The notes below the pieces were generated by a model. The model had not been told where the DNA came from, made no database searches, and saw only the letters and a program-made list of their open reading frames with translations. A DNA stretch of 64,000 bases. Source: Pseudomonadota bacterium (GTDB lineage: Bacteria; Pseudomonadota; Alphaproteobacteria; UBA2136; JASBTF01). Below are positions 15,827-25,440 of this stretch, piece after piece (within the stretch, counting starts at the first letter, position 1; every line of letters begins with the position of its first letter). The translations under genes and the position numbers were made by a program. Where the stretch lies: the NCBI GenBank assembly GCA_030148545.1, contig JASBTF010000003.1, forward strand, positions 1 through 64,000, read 5' to 3'.

Positions 15827-16756
15827 TTAGAAGCAACTACCAGCGTGGCTAAAGCACACAGAGGCAGAGAAAGGCGGTTCACCACGGCCAGTTACATTGG
15901 ACTGGTAGTAAAGCGTACGCTGCCATGGGTCTACTGCATAACTGGCTGGTAAGCCAATGTCACGCATGAGGCGTTCCATATCAATTGGGTCACCTGCAAT
16001 GTATTGCTCGCTGCCACCAGTAGCTTCGGAGTAGTAGGTCACATCTTCATTACGGTCCAAATCAGAGCGGGGGTAGTAGTTAAATTGGCGGTAATTAATA
16101 CCACCTTCTTCTTCACACCAGCTTGGGCCATCACTCGCGCAGGAGCCATCAGCTTCCAAGTAACGTGCCTGTTCGTAGCTGGAGAGTTTGTCAACAATGA
16201 GGCGTGCCTGTGCTTTAAAATCATCCACACGCTGGCGTTCAATATTGATCGTACTGAATTTGGCACCAATATCGTCGTTGAGAGGTTCCCACAGGGCGTA
16301 GTCGCGCTCGCCACCAATAATAAGTGAATCGGCAATACCGTCTTTACCGGCGGAAACAACAGTGGCCATGTTGACATTCACTTCGGTAGACTGCACCTGC
16401 AGTGGCACGTTAATGCGAATGTAATTCCATGGCTGTCCCCATGGGTCTAGACGTAGGCTGGGGTTATCAATGTAGCCAGAGTCAAAAAGTTCGTTAAGAG
16501 TTTCTGGTAGTTCTAGCGCATTGTGGCTACGATACCAGTTGGCTAGTGCATCACGAATAAGCTCCACACCAACTTCAGCAGCTTCTACTTTACTGCGCTC
16601 TAGGCGAGACATAATGGTAAGACCACCAACAGCAGCAAGTACGCTGGCAACAATCAGCGCGATACGGGCATCTACCCCGAACATGGCACCACGTTGATTT
16701 AACAGAAAATTCTTCATATTCCTCATCGTACTGATTTTAGGCATGATGTCCAACAA
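15827..16756 (-). CDS. Prepilin-like protein in type IVb-like pilus cluster
   Basis: N-terminal LLNQRGAMFGVDARIALIVASVLAAVGGL hydrophobic helix after a QRGA junction; last gene of the overlapping cluster. Confidence 0.6.
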   Translation of the reverse strand: MLDIMPKISTMRNMKNFLLNQRGAMFGVDARIALIVASVLAAVGGLTIMSRLERSKVEAAEVGVELIRDALANWYRSHNALELPETLNELFDSGYIDNPSLRLDPWGQPWNYIRINVPLQVQSTEVNVNMATVVSAGKDGIADSLIIGGERDYALWEPLNDDIGAKFSTINIERQRVDDFKAQARLIVDKLSSYEQARYLEADGSCASDGPSWCEEEGGINYRQFNYYPRSDLDRNEDVTYYSEATGGSEQYIAGDPIDMERLMRDIGLPASYAVDPWQRTLYYQSNVTGRGEPPFSASVCFSHAGSCF

Positions 16757-16847
16757 AACTACTGATAGTAAGTTATTTTTTCAGCGTGTGTGTTGTGTGG
16801 GCGGGTAGCTTTATTTTTCTTCATATTCGAACAATATTAGAAAGCTT

Positions 16848-16937
16848 CGCCATCCCAAGCTCGCAGGGCGAGTTGGTTGGCGGAGGTCCAGGATACTTCC
16901 TGGTGCCTTGCTGCGGCTTTGCCGACAGCAAGAGCAT
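16848..16937 (+). repeat. Dispersed structured repeat, copy C
   Basis: CGCCATCCCAAGCTCGCAGGGCGAGTTGGTTGGCGGAGGTCCAGGATACTTCCTGGTGCCTTGCTGCGGCTTTGCCGACAGCAAGAGCAT. Confidence 0.92.
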
Positions 16938-16938
16938 G

Positions 16939-17700
16939 TTAATTACCGCGGCGGAGATCAAGGTCATGAGAATGGGTGTAGCCCCATGGTGTGGTGAACT
17001 CTAGCTGGCCAAAGTCATCTTCTAGGTAAAAGTAGTCAAATGGGCGGCCCCATGTATCGGTTAGGGAAAGCTGACCTTCAATTTCATCAATATATTCGTC
17101 TTTGTAGGGCATGCGCAGCTCGTTAGCATAAAATCCGTAAACTATTTCTGCTACTTGTTCTAAGCGAGCAATGGATGTTTCAACTTGTTCGCGGCGTGCA
17201 GCAGAGCTGTCGAACAGCACAACATTACGGTCGCTAGGTCCGGCAAAATCTTGCAATGCTTGGCCATCGGCTAGTTGTTCCATTTGTGCGCGCAGTAATG
17301 GGTCATCGCTCATGGTGATCAAAGCTTGCTTGCTGCGCAGGCCATATTCTTCTTTACCTTCGCGTACTACTACGTGGAGGTCTTGCCCACCGCGGGTACG
17401 CACGCCAGCACCTTCGGCATAGGTGAGAGCACGGTTAAGGTCTAGGTCAGCGCTAAATTCTGTGCCTTCAGCTAGAATAGAATATTCCAACGCTTGGCGT
17501 ACATCTTGAGCACGAGCTTGTTCTAGCGCCATACGGCGTTCTTCTAGCTTTTCTAGCTCTCTGTCAGCGTAGATACCAATGTTAGATGAAAACAGGGTTA
17601 ACCCCATGAGCAAACCAAACATGAATGGAGAAAAGGCACCACGCTGTTGTTTAAGCCAGCGTAGCAGTTTTTTACAAGACAATACGTAGGGAGAGCACAT
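16939..17700 (-). CDS. Second prepilin/pseudopilin-like membrane protein
   Basis: LKQQRGAFSPFMFGLLMGLTLFSSNIG: same QRGA-plus-hydrophobic-helix arrangement as the next gene. Confidence 0.5.
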   Translation of the reverse strand: MCSPYVLSCKKLLRWLKQQRGAFSPFMFGLLMGLTLFSSNIGIYADRELEKLEERRMALEQARAQDVRQALEYSILAEGTEFSADLDLNRALTYAEGAGVRTRGGQDLHVVVREGKEEYGLRSKQALITMSDDPLLRAQMEQLADGQALQDFAGPSDRNVVLFDSSAARREQVETSIARLEQVAEIVYGFYANELRMPYKDEYIDEIEGQLSLTDTWGRPFDYFYLEDDFGQLEFTTPWGYTHSHDLDLRRGN

Positions 17701-18544
17701 AGTCCACCCCGTCTACGTTCAATACCACCTGGCGAGAAGCAATTGATTCTACAGTAACGTAGAGCTGATGGCGTTGCATAAATTTGTTGGGGTTTTCTTG
17801 GCGATCTTTTTTATATTCTTCTAGCACTTCATCGCGAATAGTCAGCAGCTCTTGGTAGGTAGAAAAAGGCACACTTTGCTGTGGCGGTAGTGCTTGCTCT
17901 AATAGTGCTTCAATAATTTCAATGTCTGGAATGTAATTTACGGTGAGGGCAAAGCGGTCACCTTCGGCATAACGTATGTTATTGATAATGGCATATTTAA
18001 CAGGAGCTGTTACTACGCTTTGTAGCGCCAAATTATTCATTTGGCGCTGAACACTCTGTTCGCTTACCGGCGTATCTTTCAAAGCATCGCTATTTGTTAG
18101 TAGCTCTGTTAGGTAGTTTTTAAATTCGCTTAAGTCGGTATTAGGTTGGGTAGAGCTGGTGGCGCTACTTAGTGTAATGGTTTGGGTAAAGTCGGTGGCA
18201 TCAAAACTGCTTACATTGGCACTAATACGTTTAGGGCCACGGCCTGCAGTTTTACCGGTTGTGCTGCCAGAGCTAACGGGTGAGCCAATACCAAGCGGGT
18301 CCAGCAGTGTTTTACGGAACAGTTGCTTAGTATCGCCAATTTGTACGGCAATACCTGTTTCCGTTTGGCGGCGTTCAAAATCGGCAATTACTTCCTCGCG
18401 GGTGAAGTCAAAGTCAGGCTGGCCAGTAAAGGTATTAGGCCATGCTAAGCGGCTCTGCTGCTGGGCACCAGCGGCAAGAGTAAGTGCAAGGACGCACAAA
18501 GCGCTACAGCAATGCCGGGTCATGTACATAAATATATCCTTCAA
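17672..18544 (-). CDS. Exported hypothetical protein of pilus cluster
   Basis: Signal-peptide-like N-terminus (CCSALCVLALTLAAGAQQQ); overlaps neighbours. Confidence 0.6.
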   Translation of the reverse strand: MKDIFMYMTRHCCSALCVLALTLAAGAQQQSRLAWPNTFTGQPDFDFTREEVIADFERRQTETGIAVQIGDTKQLFRKTLLDPLGIGSPVSSGSTTGKTAGRGPKRISANVSSFDATDFTQTITLSSATSSTQPNTDLSEFKNYLTELLTNSDALKDTPVSEQSVQRQMNNLALQSVVTAPVKYAIINNIRYAEGDRFALTVNYIPDIEIIEALLEQALPPQQSVPFSTYQELLTIRDEVLEEYKKDRQENPNKFMQRHQLYVTVESIASRQVVLNVDGVDYVLSLRIVL

Positions 18545-19001
18545 TCAGTACCATTGCCAAATTATCGGCAGTGCCTTTTGGTGTTTTGCTACAGCCATAG
18601 CAAAAACGGTATGGGGCAAATCCTGGTAGTTCTGCCATTTTCTTAATCACGTTGTTCATCTGCTCGTATGTAGCAGGGCCAGTAATACGGAAAATGTGGC
18701 GATACAAACCTTGGTTACTCACCAATGGGCGAGGTTGACCAATAAAGCGTAGAGTAAGCCCTGGGTCGCCAATATCTAACGTACGCTCAATCGTAAATTT
18801 TTGGTCGTCACCTTGTAGCATGGTGTTTTGTTTTACATCGGCCAGCATACCTTCTAGGCGGAGCGCTTCATCGCGGCGCCGGTCGGCTTCGCTCACGGCA
18901 CGTTTACGCACTTCAATAGTTTGCTGGTTTTGCACAAACTGGAATGTACCAATAATGAGGGTGAAAGCGATAATCGCAAGGCCAAGAGTAAAGCGGAGCA
19001 T
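18504..19001 (-). CDS. Single-TM pilus assembly protein, hypothetical
   Basis: MLRFTLGLAIIAFTLIIGTFQFVQNQ TM helix; shares a boundary base with the next gene. Confidence 0.6.
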   Translation of the reverse strand: MLRFTLGLAIIAFTLIIGTFQFVQNQQTIEVRKRAVSEADRRRDEALRLEGMLADVKQNTMLQGDDQKFTIERTLDIGDPGLTLRFIGQPRPLVSNQGLYRHIFRITGPATYEQMNNVIKKMAELPGFAPYRFCYGCSKTPKGTADNLAMVLIEGYIYVHDPALL

Positions 19002-20107
19002 TAGCGTTGTCCTCCTTGAATAGCATCTTGGATGCGTTGATCTTCTTCATAAAGGCGTATTTGCTCACGTAGTAAACGCAAGTCAACCAAGCCTTCTAGT
19101 TTAAAGTCCGGCCCTGGTGGTTTACGGATACCACGTAGTGTAGAGCTTTTTGCTAGTACATTTTTGGCAATAGGTTCTTCCTGCAGCCAACCTTTATACA
19201 CATCGCGCTCGGCACTAATAGTAGCCAGCATAGCTTGTGGAGGCTCTTGCGGGTTTACATTACGTACTTCAATACTTTCTACCTGCATGCTGGCTTGCTG
19301 CGTAGCAATAGCAACATCTTGCGCCAGTAGTGGTAATAAGTCGCGGTATTGCATTTGGCGCTGCTGTTCGTTCACAGCTCGGAGCATTTCGGGCACGTTA
19401 CCGCCACGTGGCATAGCGCTTTCAATACGTCGTGCTTGGGTGGTGTAGTGGCTAATTTGTTGGTTTTGCCAAAAGGTCATCGCAAAGGCGGTACCAGCCA
19501 TAATGAGTGATGCAAGCAATACCAACATGCCGTATTTTTCTTGGAATGTGGGCATGTTGAGCCATGTAGCCGTTTCCAGCGGCATTTCCAAAGCTGGTTT
19601 TACATTGGCATCCAGCTCGGCAATTTTTTCTCTATCCCAGTTGGTGTAGATGTTCTTTTGCGAGGTTCGTGGGTAGGATTTAAAAATTTGCTGCAAATCG
19701 CGCACCCAAGTAAGTGGGGTAGTGGGCTGAATGTAAGAATCGTTCATATCCCAGTGGAAAATCACATCGGCAGCTACCAAAATATTTACTTCGTTTGCTT
19801 CACGAGATTTCATGCGGCAAAGGTCGAGCAGGGGCATATCACCAAAAGTTTGTGCCGCAATTTGCATGGCCTTATGGTCGTCTTCGTCAATCTCTTCCTT
19901 CAGAATATATTGGTAAGGGTTAATGTGTTCGCCATCAATACTACGTGGGGCAAAAAAGCACAGAGAAAGGTGTTTACGGCTTTGCTCACTGGTTACCTCT
20001 TGCCATGTCTCGGCAAAAATGGAGGTTTCTTCCCCTTGAGGGAAGTATTCCACCCGCTCCAAGCCAACGAAGCAGATGTTTTTAAAGGTGTTGCCAAGTG
20101 TCTTCAT
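19001..20107 (-). CDS. Pilus assembly protein, bitopic (R64 PilO-like by position)
   Basis: Cytoplasmic N-terminal domain, central TM (YGMLVLLASLIMAGTAFAMTF), periplasmic region; located between the GspF-type and PilP-position genes. Confidence 0.5.
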   Translation of the reverse strand: MKTLGNTFKNICFVGLERVEYFPQGEETSIFAETWQEVTSEQSRKHLSLCFFAPRSIDGEHINPYQYILKEEIDEDDHKAMQIAAQTFGDMPLLDLCRMKSREANEVNILVAADVIFHWDMNDSYIQPTTPLTWVRDLQQIFKSYPRTSQKNIYTNWDREKIAELDANVKPALEMPLETATWLNMPTFQEKYGMLVLLASLIMAGTAFAMTFWQNQQISHYTTQARRIESAMPRGGNVPEMLRAVNEQQRQMQYRDLLPLLAQDVAIATQQASMQVESIEVRNVNPQEPPQAMLATISAERDVYKGWLQEEPIAKNVLAKSSTLRGIRKPPGPDFKLEGLVDLRLLREQIRLYEEDQRIQDAIQGGQR

Positions 20108-21216
20108 GATTGCGTCAACACGATTGATAACATATCAAGCAGCATTACCCCACCCCCAAGTACCCAAAAACTGGAGGAAGTTACACTTACAAAGCGTGTA
20201 TTGGCATCGTTCAGCATGCGTTCCAAAATACCGTAGGCGTGGTGCATCCCTTCAATCATCACGTCGTTAATGCCTTCATCGCTGCTGGTGTAGTTCTCAG
20301 CAACCGATACTGGCGTTACAACAATGTCAGGGAAACCGGCTTTTTTCATCGCTTCACTCATTTGGCCACCACTGGTAATCACGGCGTTAAAGCCATCAAT
20401 TTTTTGTTTAAGCACTAAGTTGGTGGAGAGCGCTTCCATAATAGGAATCATCTGTTTGGGTTGCACACCACTGGCAATCAGGTGAGGGAAGTACAGCAAC
20501 ATGGAGCTATACGTTTTATAGGTAATAAATTTACCCAAAATCGGCATATCTAGCATGAACTGGTCTACCCACAGTTTACCATCACGTGAGCGCACTAGGC
20601 TGAACAGAATGACAATACCAATCACAAAAATGGTGAGAATAATATACCAGTTGTCCGCCATCACTCCGGTAAAGTCCATAATCATTTGCGGGACAATACC
20701 AACAGGCTTACCCTGTGCTTCGCGCAGCTTTACCATAACGGGTAGGGTGTTTAGGCCTGTATTAAATAGAGAGGCAAAGCTGAGCAGTAGCAATGCCATT
20801 GGTGTAAGAATTTCTGCCATGCCAGCACGGCCAGATTGAATTTTCTTATCTTCTAGCTGACGCAAAATTTGGAAAGCTTGTTCCATTTGGTTGGATGCTT
20901 CACCAGCCATAACCGCAGCACGGTGAATATCGGTAAACAGCTTTGGCTCCATCTCCATAGCTTTACTGAGCGATTTACCTTGGGCTACTTTAGCGGCAAT
21001 AGCGTGCATTGCCTCTGAGATATCTTCTTTCTTCTCGCTTTGGAATGCTTTACCTACCGCACGGCAAGCTTCAACAGTTGTATTACCAGAGCGCAGCATC
21101 ATCCCCATAAAAAAGAACAAGCGCTCACGGTCGCGCGCTTTAACCTCGGTAACCCGAGGCCCAAGCAAACCAGGCGTTTTAGGCCCGCCACTAAGCAAGT
21201 TGTTCAAGGTCTGCAC
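20104..21216 (-). CDS. GspF/PilC-family inner-membrane platform protein (PilR-like)
   Basis: T2SF-type repeats: FFFMGMMLRSGNTTVEACRAVGKAF; GEASNQMEQAFQIL; SSMLLYFPHLIASGVQPKQMIPIMEAL. Confidence 0.85.
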   Translation of the reverse strand: MQTLNNLLSGGPKTPGLLGPRVTEVKARDRERLFFFMGMMLRSGNTTVEACRAVGKAFQSEKKEDISEAMHAIAAKVAQGKSLSKAMEMEPKLFTDIHRAAVMAGEASNQMEQAFQILRQLEDKKIQSGRAGMAEILTPMALLLLSFASLFNTGLNTLPVMVKLREAQGKPVGIVPQMIMDFTGVMADNWYIILTIFVIGIVILFSLVRSRDGKLWVDQFMLDMPILGKFITYKTYSSMLLYFPHLIASGVQPKQMIPIMEALSTNLVLKQKIDGFNAVITSGGQMSEAMKKAGFPDIVVTPVSVAENYTSSDEGINDVMIEGMHHAYGILERMLNDANTRFVSVTSSSFWVLGGGVMLLDMLSIVLTQS

Positions 21217-22918
21217 TAAAGAATTTCTCCAGTTCGTCCAGGCTGGTTATGCCTTTTTGCACGTGGTACATGCCTTGGTAAAGCATATCACGCATGCCAG
21301 ATGTAAAGGCTTGTTCACGCACAATTTCTACCCAGTCCGGGCGCAGTTTGGTACCCGCCCATACATTTTTGGTAATATCTTTGCGCCATAGCTCTAGCAC
21401 TTCTTCCATCGCAATACGGCCGCGGTAGCCACGGTAGCCACAAGCCTCACAACCACTGTGGTTGCCGCGGTAAATTACATCACCAGCTTTAAAGTTCATG
21501 TCGCGTACGCTGTTCATTTTGTTGGCTAGTTCAACATCTAACTCTAACGGTGTTTTACACTTATTACATAGGCGGCGCACTAAACGCTGCGCAACAACAC
21601 CACGTACGTTACTAAAAATCTGTTCAGCTGGCACACCACGCTGTAGCAAACGGTCTAGTGTCATAAAGGCATCGTTAGCGTGGAGGGTGGTAATAACTAA
21701 GTGACCAAGGTTACCGGCGTCAATACAGTCACGGGTATCTTCTGGGGTACGAACTTCCCCAATATATACCACGTCTGGGTCACCACGAAGCGCACCACCT
21801 TTAATGTAGCTTTTCAGCGTTAGGCCTGCTTGTGGGTCACCTTCGGTTTGAATCACGTTGGCCATACGTTCTTCAATTTGGTCTTCAAATGATACAATGT
21901 TTTGGCCAGGGCGTTGGTTACGGCGCAACATTACACGTGCCGCGGTAGATTTACCCATACCGGTCGGTCCGCTAAACATTACCACGCCTTCTTCAAAGCG
22001 GAACAGCTGGTCAATCTTGTTAATGTTCTCACGCGTGTAGCCAAAGTTGTCCACGTTACCTTCAAACGGTTTCAAGAAACGCAGGGCAATTTTAGCCGTA
22101 TTCTCAAGCGAGATAGGGATAGACGTATAACGAATATCAATCTGTTGGCGGTTGGTGAGGTCGAAAGTCATACGACCGTATAAAATCTGTTTAAAGTTAT
22201 CGGCACGTACACCAGCCATGTGGCGCAAACGACCAATCACACGTTCGTACACTTCAATAGGGAGGCTTACCAATTCTTCTAGCTCACCATCAATACGTGC
22301 CATCACGGTTGGTTTACGGTTCAAAATCTCAATGTGAATATCCGAGGCGCCGTTTTTATAACCGGTACGAATAACCTCATCAGTGAGGGAAATAATACTA
22401 TCGTCGTTACCTGCACTAATTTGTGCGTAAGCATTTTCTACAAGGAATTTTAGTGAGTGGCCTTCGCGCTTGTTCATGCGCTCAATGGCAGATTCAATTG
22501 CACGTGGGCTTGCCCATACAAATTCATGACGGCTCTTGCGGTGGCGCAGTACAATTTCGCTCTGTAAACGTTTGTTAGGCAAATCAGCAGCTGCCCAAAT
22601 AATAGCGCCACGACCTAGCTCAATAGGGCAGGTGGTGTAGTACTGCATAAATTCGCGGTCTACGCCTTCCACCACATGTGGGGTAATGCGGGCCATATCT
22701 TCATCGGCACGCATGGGGAAGTCGTAAGCGATGGCACGATAGCGAGATTGCTGTTCGTTAGTCAGCTTACCGGATTTACCCAAGGCTTCAATTAGCGCAT
22801 CAGGGTCTTTCTGTACGGTTACGGGCAGATTTTGCAGGTCACCAATGTTGATGATCTGATCAGATATCATCAGGTCAACAATGTCCATTACTGGCTCCCG
22901 TAGTGTTGGTTCACGCAA
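21191..22918 (-). CDS. GspE/PilB-family secretion ATPase (PilQ-like)
   Basis: Walker A GPTGMGKSTAARVML; DPDVVYIGEVRTPEDTRDCIDAGNLGHLVITTLHAND; CNKC...CEACGYRGYRGR zinc motif. Confidence 0.93.
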   Translation of the reverse strand: MREPTLREPVMDIVDLMISDQIINIGDLQNLPVTVQKDPDALIEALGKSGKLTNEQQSRYRAIAYDFPMRADEDMARITPHVVEGVDREFMQYYTTCPIELGRGAIIWAAADLPNKRLQSEIVLRHRKSRHEFVWASPRAIESAIERMNKREGHSLKFLVENAYAQISAGNDDSIISLTDEVIRTGYKNGASDIHIEILNRKPTVMARIDGELEELVSLPIEVYERVIGRLRHMAGVRADNFKQILYGRMTFDLTNRQQIDIRYTSIPISLENTAKIALRFLKPFEGNVDNFGYTRENINKIDQLFRFEEGVVMFSGPTGMGKSTAARVMLRRNQRPGQNIVSFEDQIEERMANVIQTEGDPQAGLTLKSYIKGGALRGDPDVVYIGEVRTPEDTRDCIDAGNLGHLVITTLHANDAFMTLDRLLQRGVPAEQIFSNVRGVVAQRLVRRLCNKCKTPLELDVELANKMNSVRDMNFKAGDVIYRGNHSGCEACGYRGYRGRIAMEEVLELWRKDITKNVWAGTKLRPDWVEIVREQAFTSGMRDMLYQGMYHVQKGITSLDELEKFFSADLEQLA

Positions 22919-23033
22919 TACATCACCCGATACTCTATAGCTAAACCCTTAAGCTGCCTAGCCTTGCGCACAATATATAGGGTGGTAATGGCACATAGGT
23001 GCTACACATAGTGGCGCGTAAGTCACAAAAATA

Positions 23034-23072
23034 AAGACCCCGGCATTCTCTGTGGTGAGAAGCCGGGGTATA
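23034..23072 (-). terminator. Rho-independent terminator
   Basis: ACCCCGGC-ATTCTCTGTGGTGAGAA-GCCGGGGT with A/T tract, after the 60-aa minus-strand ORF. Confidence 0.75.
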
Positions 23073-23077
23073 GTAAT

Positions 23078-23260
23078 TTAATTTGTATTAGCTGCTACCA
23101 AGAAAGGTGGCGGTGCTGCGCAATAATCGAAGGGCGGAGGTAGTTCAGGCGAGGGCTGCATCTGTTCGTGCATTGCCCTTAGTAGAAAAATATTTCTTTC
23201 CACCAGTGTCATTGCATCATCTACTAGTTCTTGCGGTGGTTGAGCAGAATTAGAACTCAT
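23078..23260 (-). CDS. Small hypothetical protein (60 aa, Pro-rich C-terminus)
   Basis: ATG preceded by GGGGAG; terminator directly downstream. Confidence 0.5.
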   Translation of the reverse strand: MSSNSAQPPQELVDDAMTLVERNIFLLRAMHEQMQPSPELPPPFDYCAAPPPFLVAANTN

Positions 23261-23435
23261 CGTGCATACTCCCCAGTTTGCACAAAAATTTAACTAAAAA
23301 CGAACGTAACGAGACAGTTATAAACATCAAATAGATATGTCTCGTCAACAGAAAAGTACTTGACGCCCGCGCTGCATTGCCGTATACGGGGCGCCTACAA
23401 CGAAATTGTAAGTATATAAATATTAAGGTGACGCT

Positions 23436-23570
23436 ATGAAACGCACATACCAACCAAGTAAACTGATCCGCAAACGCCGCCACGGCTTTATGAAGCGTAT
23501 GGCTGACCGTTGGGGCCGCATGGTACTCAAGCGTCGTCGCGCTAAAGGCCGTAAGCGTCTTACTGTATAA
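23436..23570 (+). CDS. rpmH: 50S ribosomal protein L34; not in the ORF track
   Basis: [44 protein letters not shown] (44 aa). Confidence 0.95.
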   Translation: MKRTYQPSKLIRKRRHGFMKRMADRWGRMVLKRRRAKGRKRLTV

Positions 23571-23589
23571 TTCAGTTACTGAGTTTTGA

Positions 23590-23615
23590 AAGCCGCCCCT
23601 TAGGGGCGGTTTTTC
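23590..23615 (+). terminator. Rho-independent terminator after rpmH
   Basis: AAGCCGCCCCTTAGGGGCGGTTTTTC. Confidence 0.9.
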
Positions 23616-23652
23616 ATTGCTGTTTTGTGTTGTTTTCTGCTATCACAGCGGC

Positions 23653-24306
23653 ATGGTTGCGGTATCCATTCAACAGGTAGAAGAACAGCTGGCACAAACG
23701 CAGTGCACAGAATGTGGCTATAACGGCTGTGCGCCTTATGCTCAGGCTATTGTGGAAGAAAGTGCGGCTATCAACCTGTGTCGCCCAGGTGGTGAGCGTG
23801 TGGTGGCTAAGTTAGCTGACCTGCTTGACCAACCAATTATTGCGCCAGCGCAGCAGCCTGAAAAACCTCAGGTAGTGAATATTACAGCGGCGGATTGCAT
23901 TGGCTGCACGCTGTGCATTCAGGCTTGCCCGACCGATGCCATTATTGGTGCGCCCAAACAGCTCCATGTGGTGGATGCTGACCGTTGTACAGGCTGTAAA
24001 CTGTGCCTTAAACCATGCCCGGTAGATTGCATTACGCTACACCTAGGTGAGAGCTACCGTGATATGGCAGCACGTACGCTAGATATTGCCAATTGGGTGA
24101 AGAGCCGCAACACGCGCTTAGCATCGCAAGGTAAGCGCTTTCGTGCGGAGGCACAGCAAAAAGCTACGGTAAACCGCAAAAACGTATTACCAGCTGAGCT
24201 ACAAGCCCGTATTGAAGCGGCGCGCCAGCGTAACCAACAAAAATACGCAGGTAAGGAAATTCCCGCACCACAAGCCTTGCGTAATCAGCAAAATTCAGGA
24301 GAATAG
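23653..24306 (+). CDS. RnfB-like electron transport protein (4Fe-4S ferredoxin)
   Basis: QCTECGYNGCAPYAQAI cluster motif plus CIGCTLCIQACPTDAI and CTGCKLCLKPCPVDCI. Confidence 0.85.
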   Translation: MVAVSIQQVEEQLAQTQCTECGYNGCAPYAQAIVEESAAINLCRPGGERVVAKLADLLDQPIIAPAQQPEKPQVVNITAADCIGCTLCIQACPTDAIIGAPKQLHVVDADRCTGCKLCLKPCPVDCITLHLGESYRDMAARTLDIANWVKSRNTRLASQGKRFRAEAQQKATVNRKNVLPAELQARIEAARQRNQQKYAGKEIPAPQALRNQQNSGE

Positions 24307-24310
24307 GGGT

Positions 24311-25426
24311 ATGACTCAAAAACTAGGCGTTCTCCCACACCAAGAGCTTGAAACATTAATCCAGCAGCAAGTTATCTACGCTGATACCCCGGTAACAGAA
24401 GAGCAAGTACAACCTGCTAGCTTAGATTTACGCTTGGGTAAGGTTGCGTATCGGGTTCGTGCTGGTTTTATGCCCAGTAAGCACGCCACAGTGGCCGAGC
24501 AAGTGGCAGGGTTGGCACTGCATGAGCTAGACCTCACGAAGGGTGCTGTTCTGGAGCAAGGTGCGGTGTATTTGGTACCATTGCAGGAGAGCTTGCGCCT
24601 GCCAGCAGAAATTAGCGGTGCTGCTAGCCCTAAGAGCACGACAGGTCGTTTGGATATTTTTACCCGCTTGTTAACAGACCATGGTGACCGTTTTGATGAT
24701 GTAAAAGCTGGCTACGAAGGCTCACTGTGGTTAGAAGTTGCGCCAAAATCTTTTACAGTAATTGCACGTACTGGTGATAAGTTAAACCAGCTACGTTTGC
24801 GCTATGGTACACCCATGCTGAGTGATAGCGCTTTGCAGGAGCTGAATGCTCAAGCGCCATTGGTATATGGCCCAAATGGTGACGCAGAAACACCGCATTT
24901 GCACAATGGTGTATGGCTAACGCTAGACTTAGAAAGCAGCCACGATGGTAACAACATTATTGGTTATCGCGCGCGCCCCTATAGTGGTTTGATCGACTTA
25001 CAAAATATTGCTCATTACAGCTTGGATGAGTTTTGGGAGCCAATTTACAAAACGTCTCAACCATTCATTCTTAACCCAGATGATTTTTATATTATGATTT
25101 CACGCGAGCGCCTGCGCGTGCCCATTGGCTATTCATCGGAGATGATGCCGTTTGACTTAGGTGCGGGTGAGTTGCGTGTGCATTACGCTGGCTTTTTTGA
25201 TCCAGGTTGGGGTTGCCCTGACTGTGGTAACCCAACAGGTGCGCCAGGTGTGTTGGAGGTACGCGCGCATAACGTGCCGTTTGTGGTGGAGCATGGGCAG
25301 CCTATTTGTCGCATGGTTTATGAGCACATGGCACAGGAGCCTTTGGTGCCGTACGGTGCGCAGCTTAATTCTAACTATAGCAAGCAGGGTCTTAAGCTTG
25401 CAAAACAGTTTAATATGGGTAAATAA
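24311..25426 (+). CDS. dcd: 2'-deoxycytidine 5'-triphosphate deaminase (long form)
   Basis: QPASLDLRLG; ISGAASPKSTTGRLDIFTRLLTD; TGAPGVLEVRAHNVPFVVEHGQPICRMVYE. Confidence 0.9.
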   Translation: MTQKLGVLPHQELETLIQQQVIYADTPVTEEQVQPASLDLRLGKVAYRVRAGFMPSKHATVAEQVAGLALHELDLTKGAVLEQGAVYLVPLQESLRLPAEISGAASPKSTTGRLDIFTRLLTDHGDRFDDVKAGYEGSLWLEVAPKSFTVIARTGDKLNQLRLRYGTPMLSDSALQELNAQAPLVYGPNGDAETPHLHNGVWLTLDLESSHDGNNIIGYRARPYSGLIDLQNIAHYSLDEFWEPIYKTSQPFILNPDDFYIMISRERLRVPIGYSSEMMPFDLGAGELRVHYAGFFDPGWGCPDCGNPTGAPGVLEVRAHNVPFVVEHGQPICRMVYEHMAQEPLVPYGAQLNSNYSKQGLKLAKQFNMGK

Positions 25427-25440
25427 CTCGCTGTATAAAT

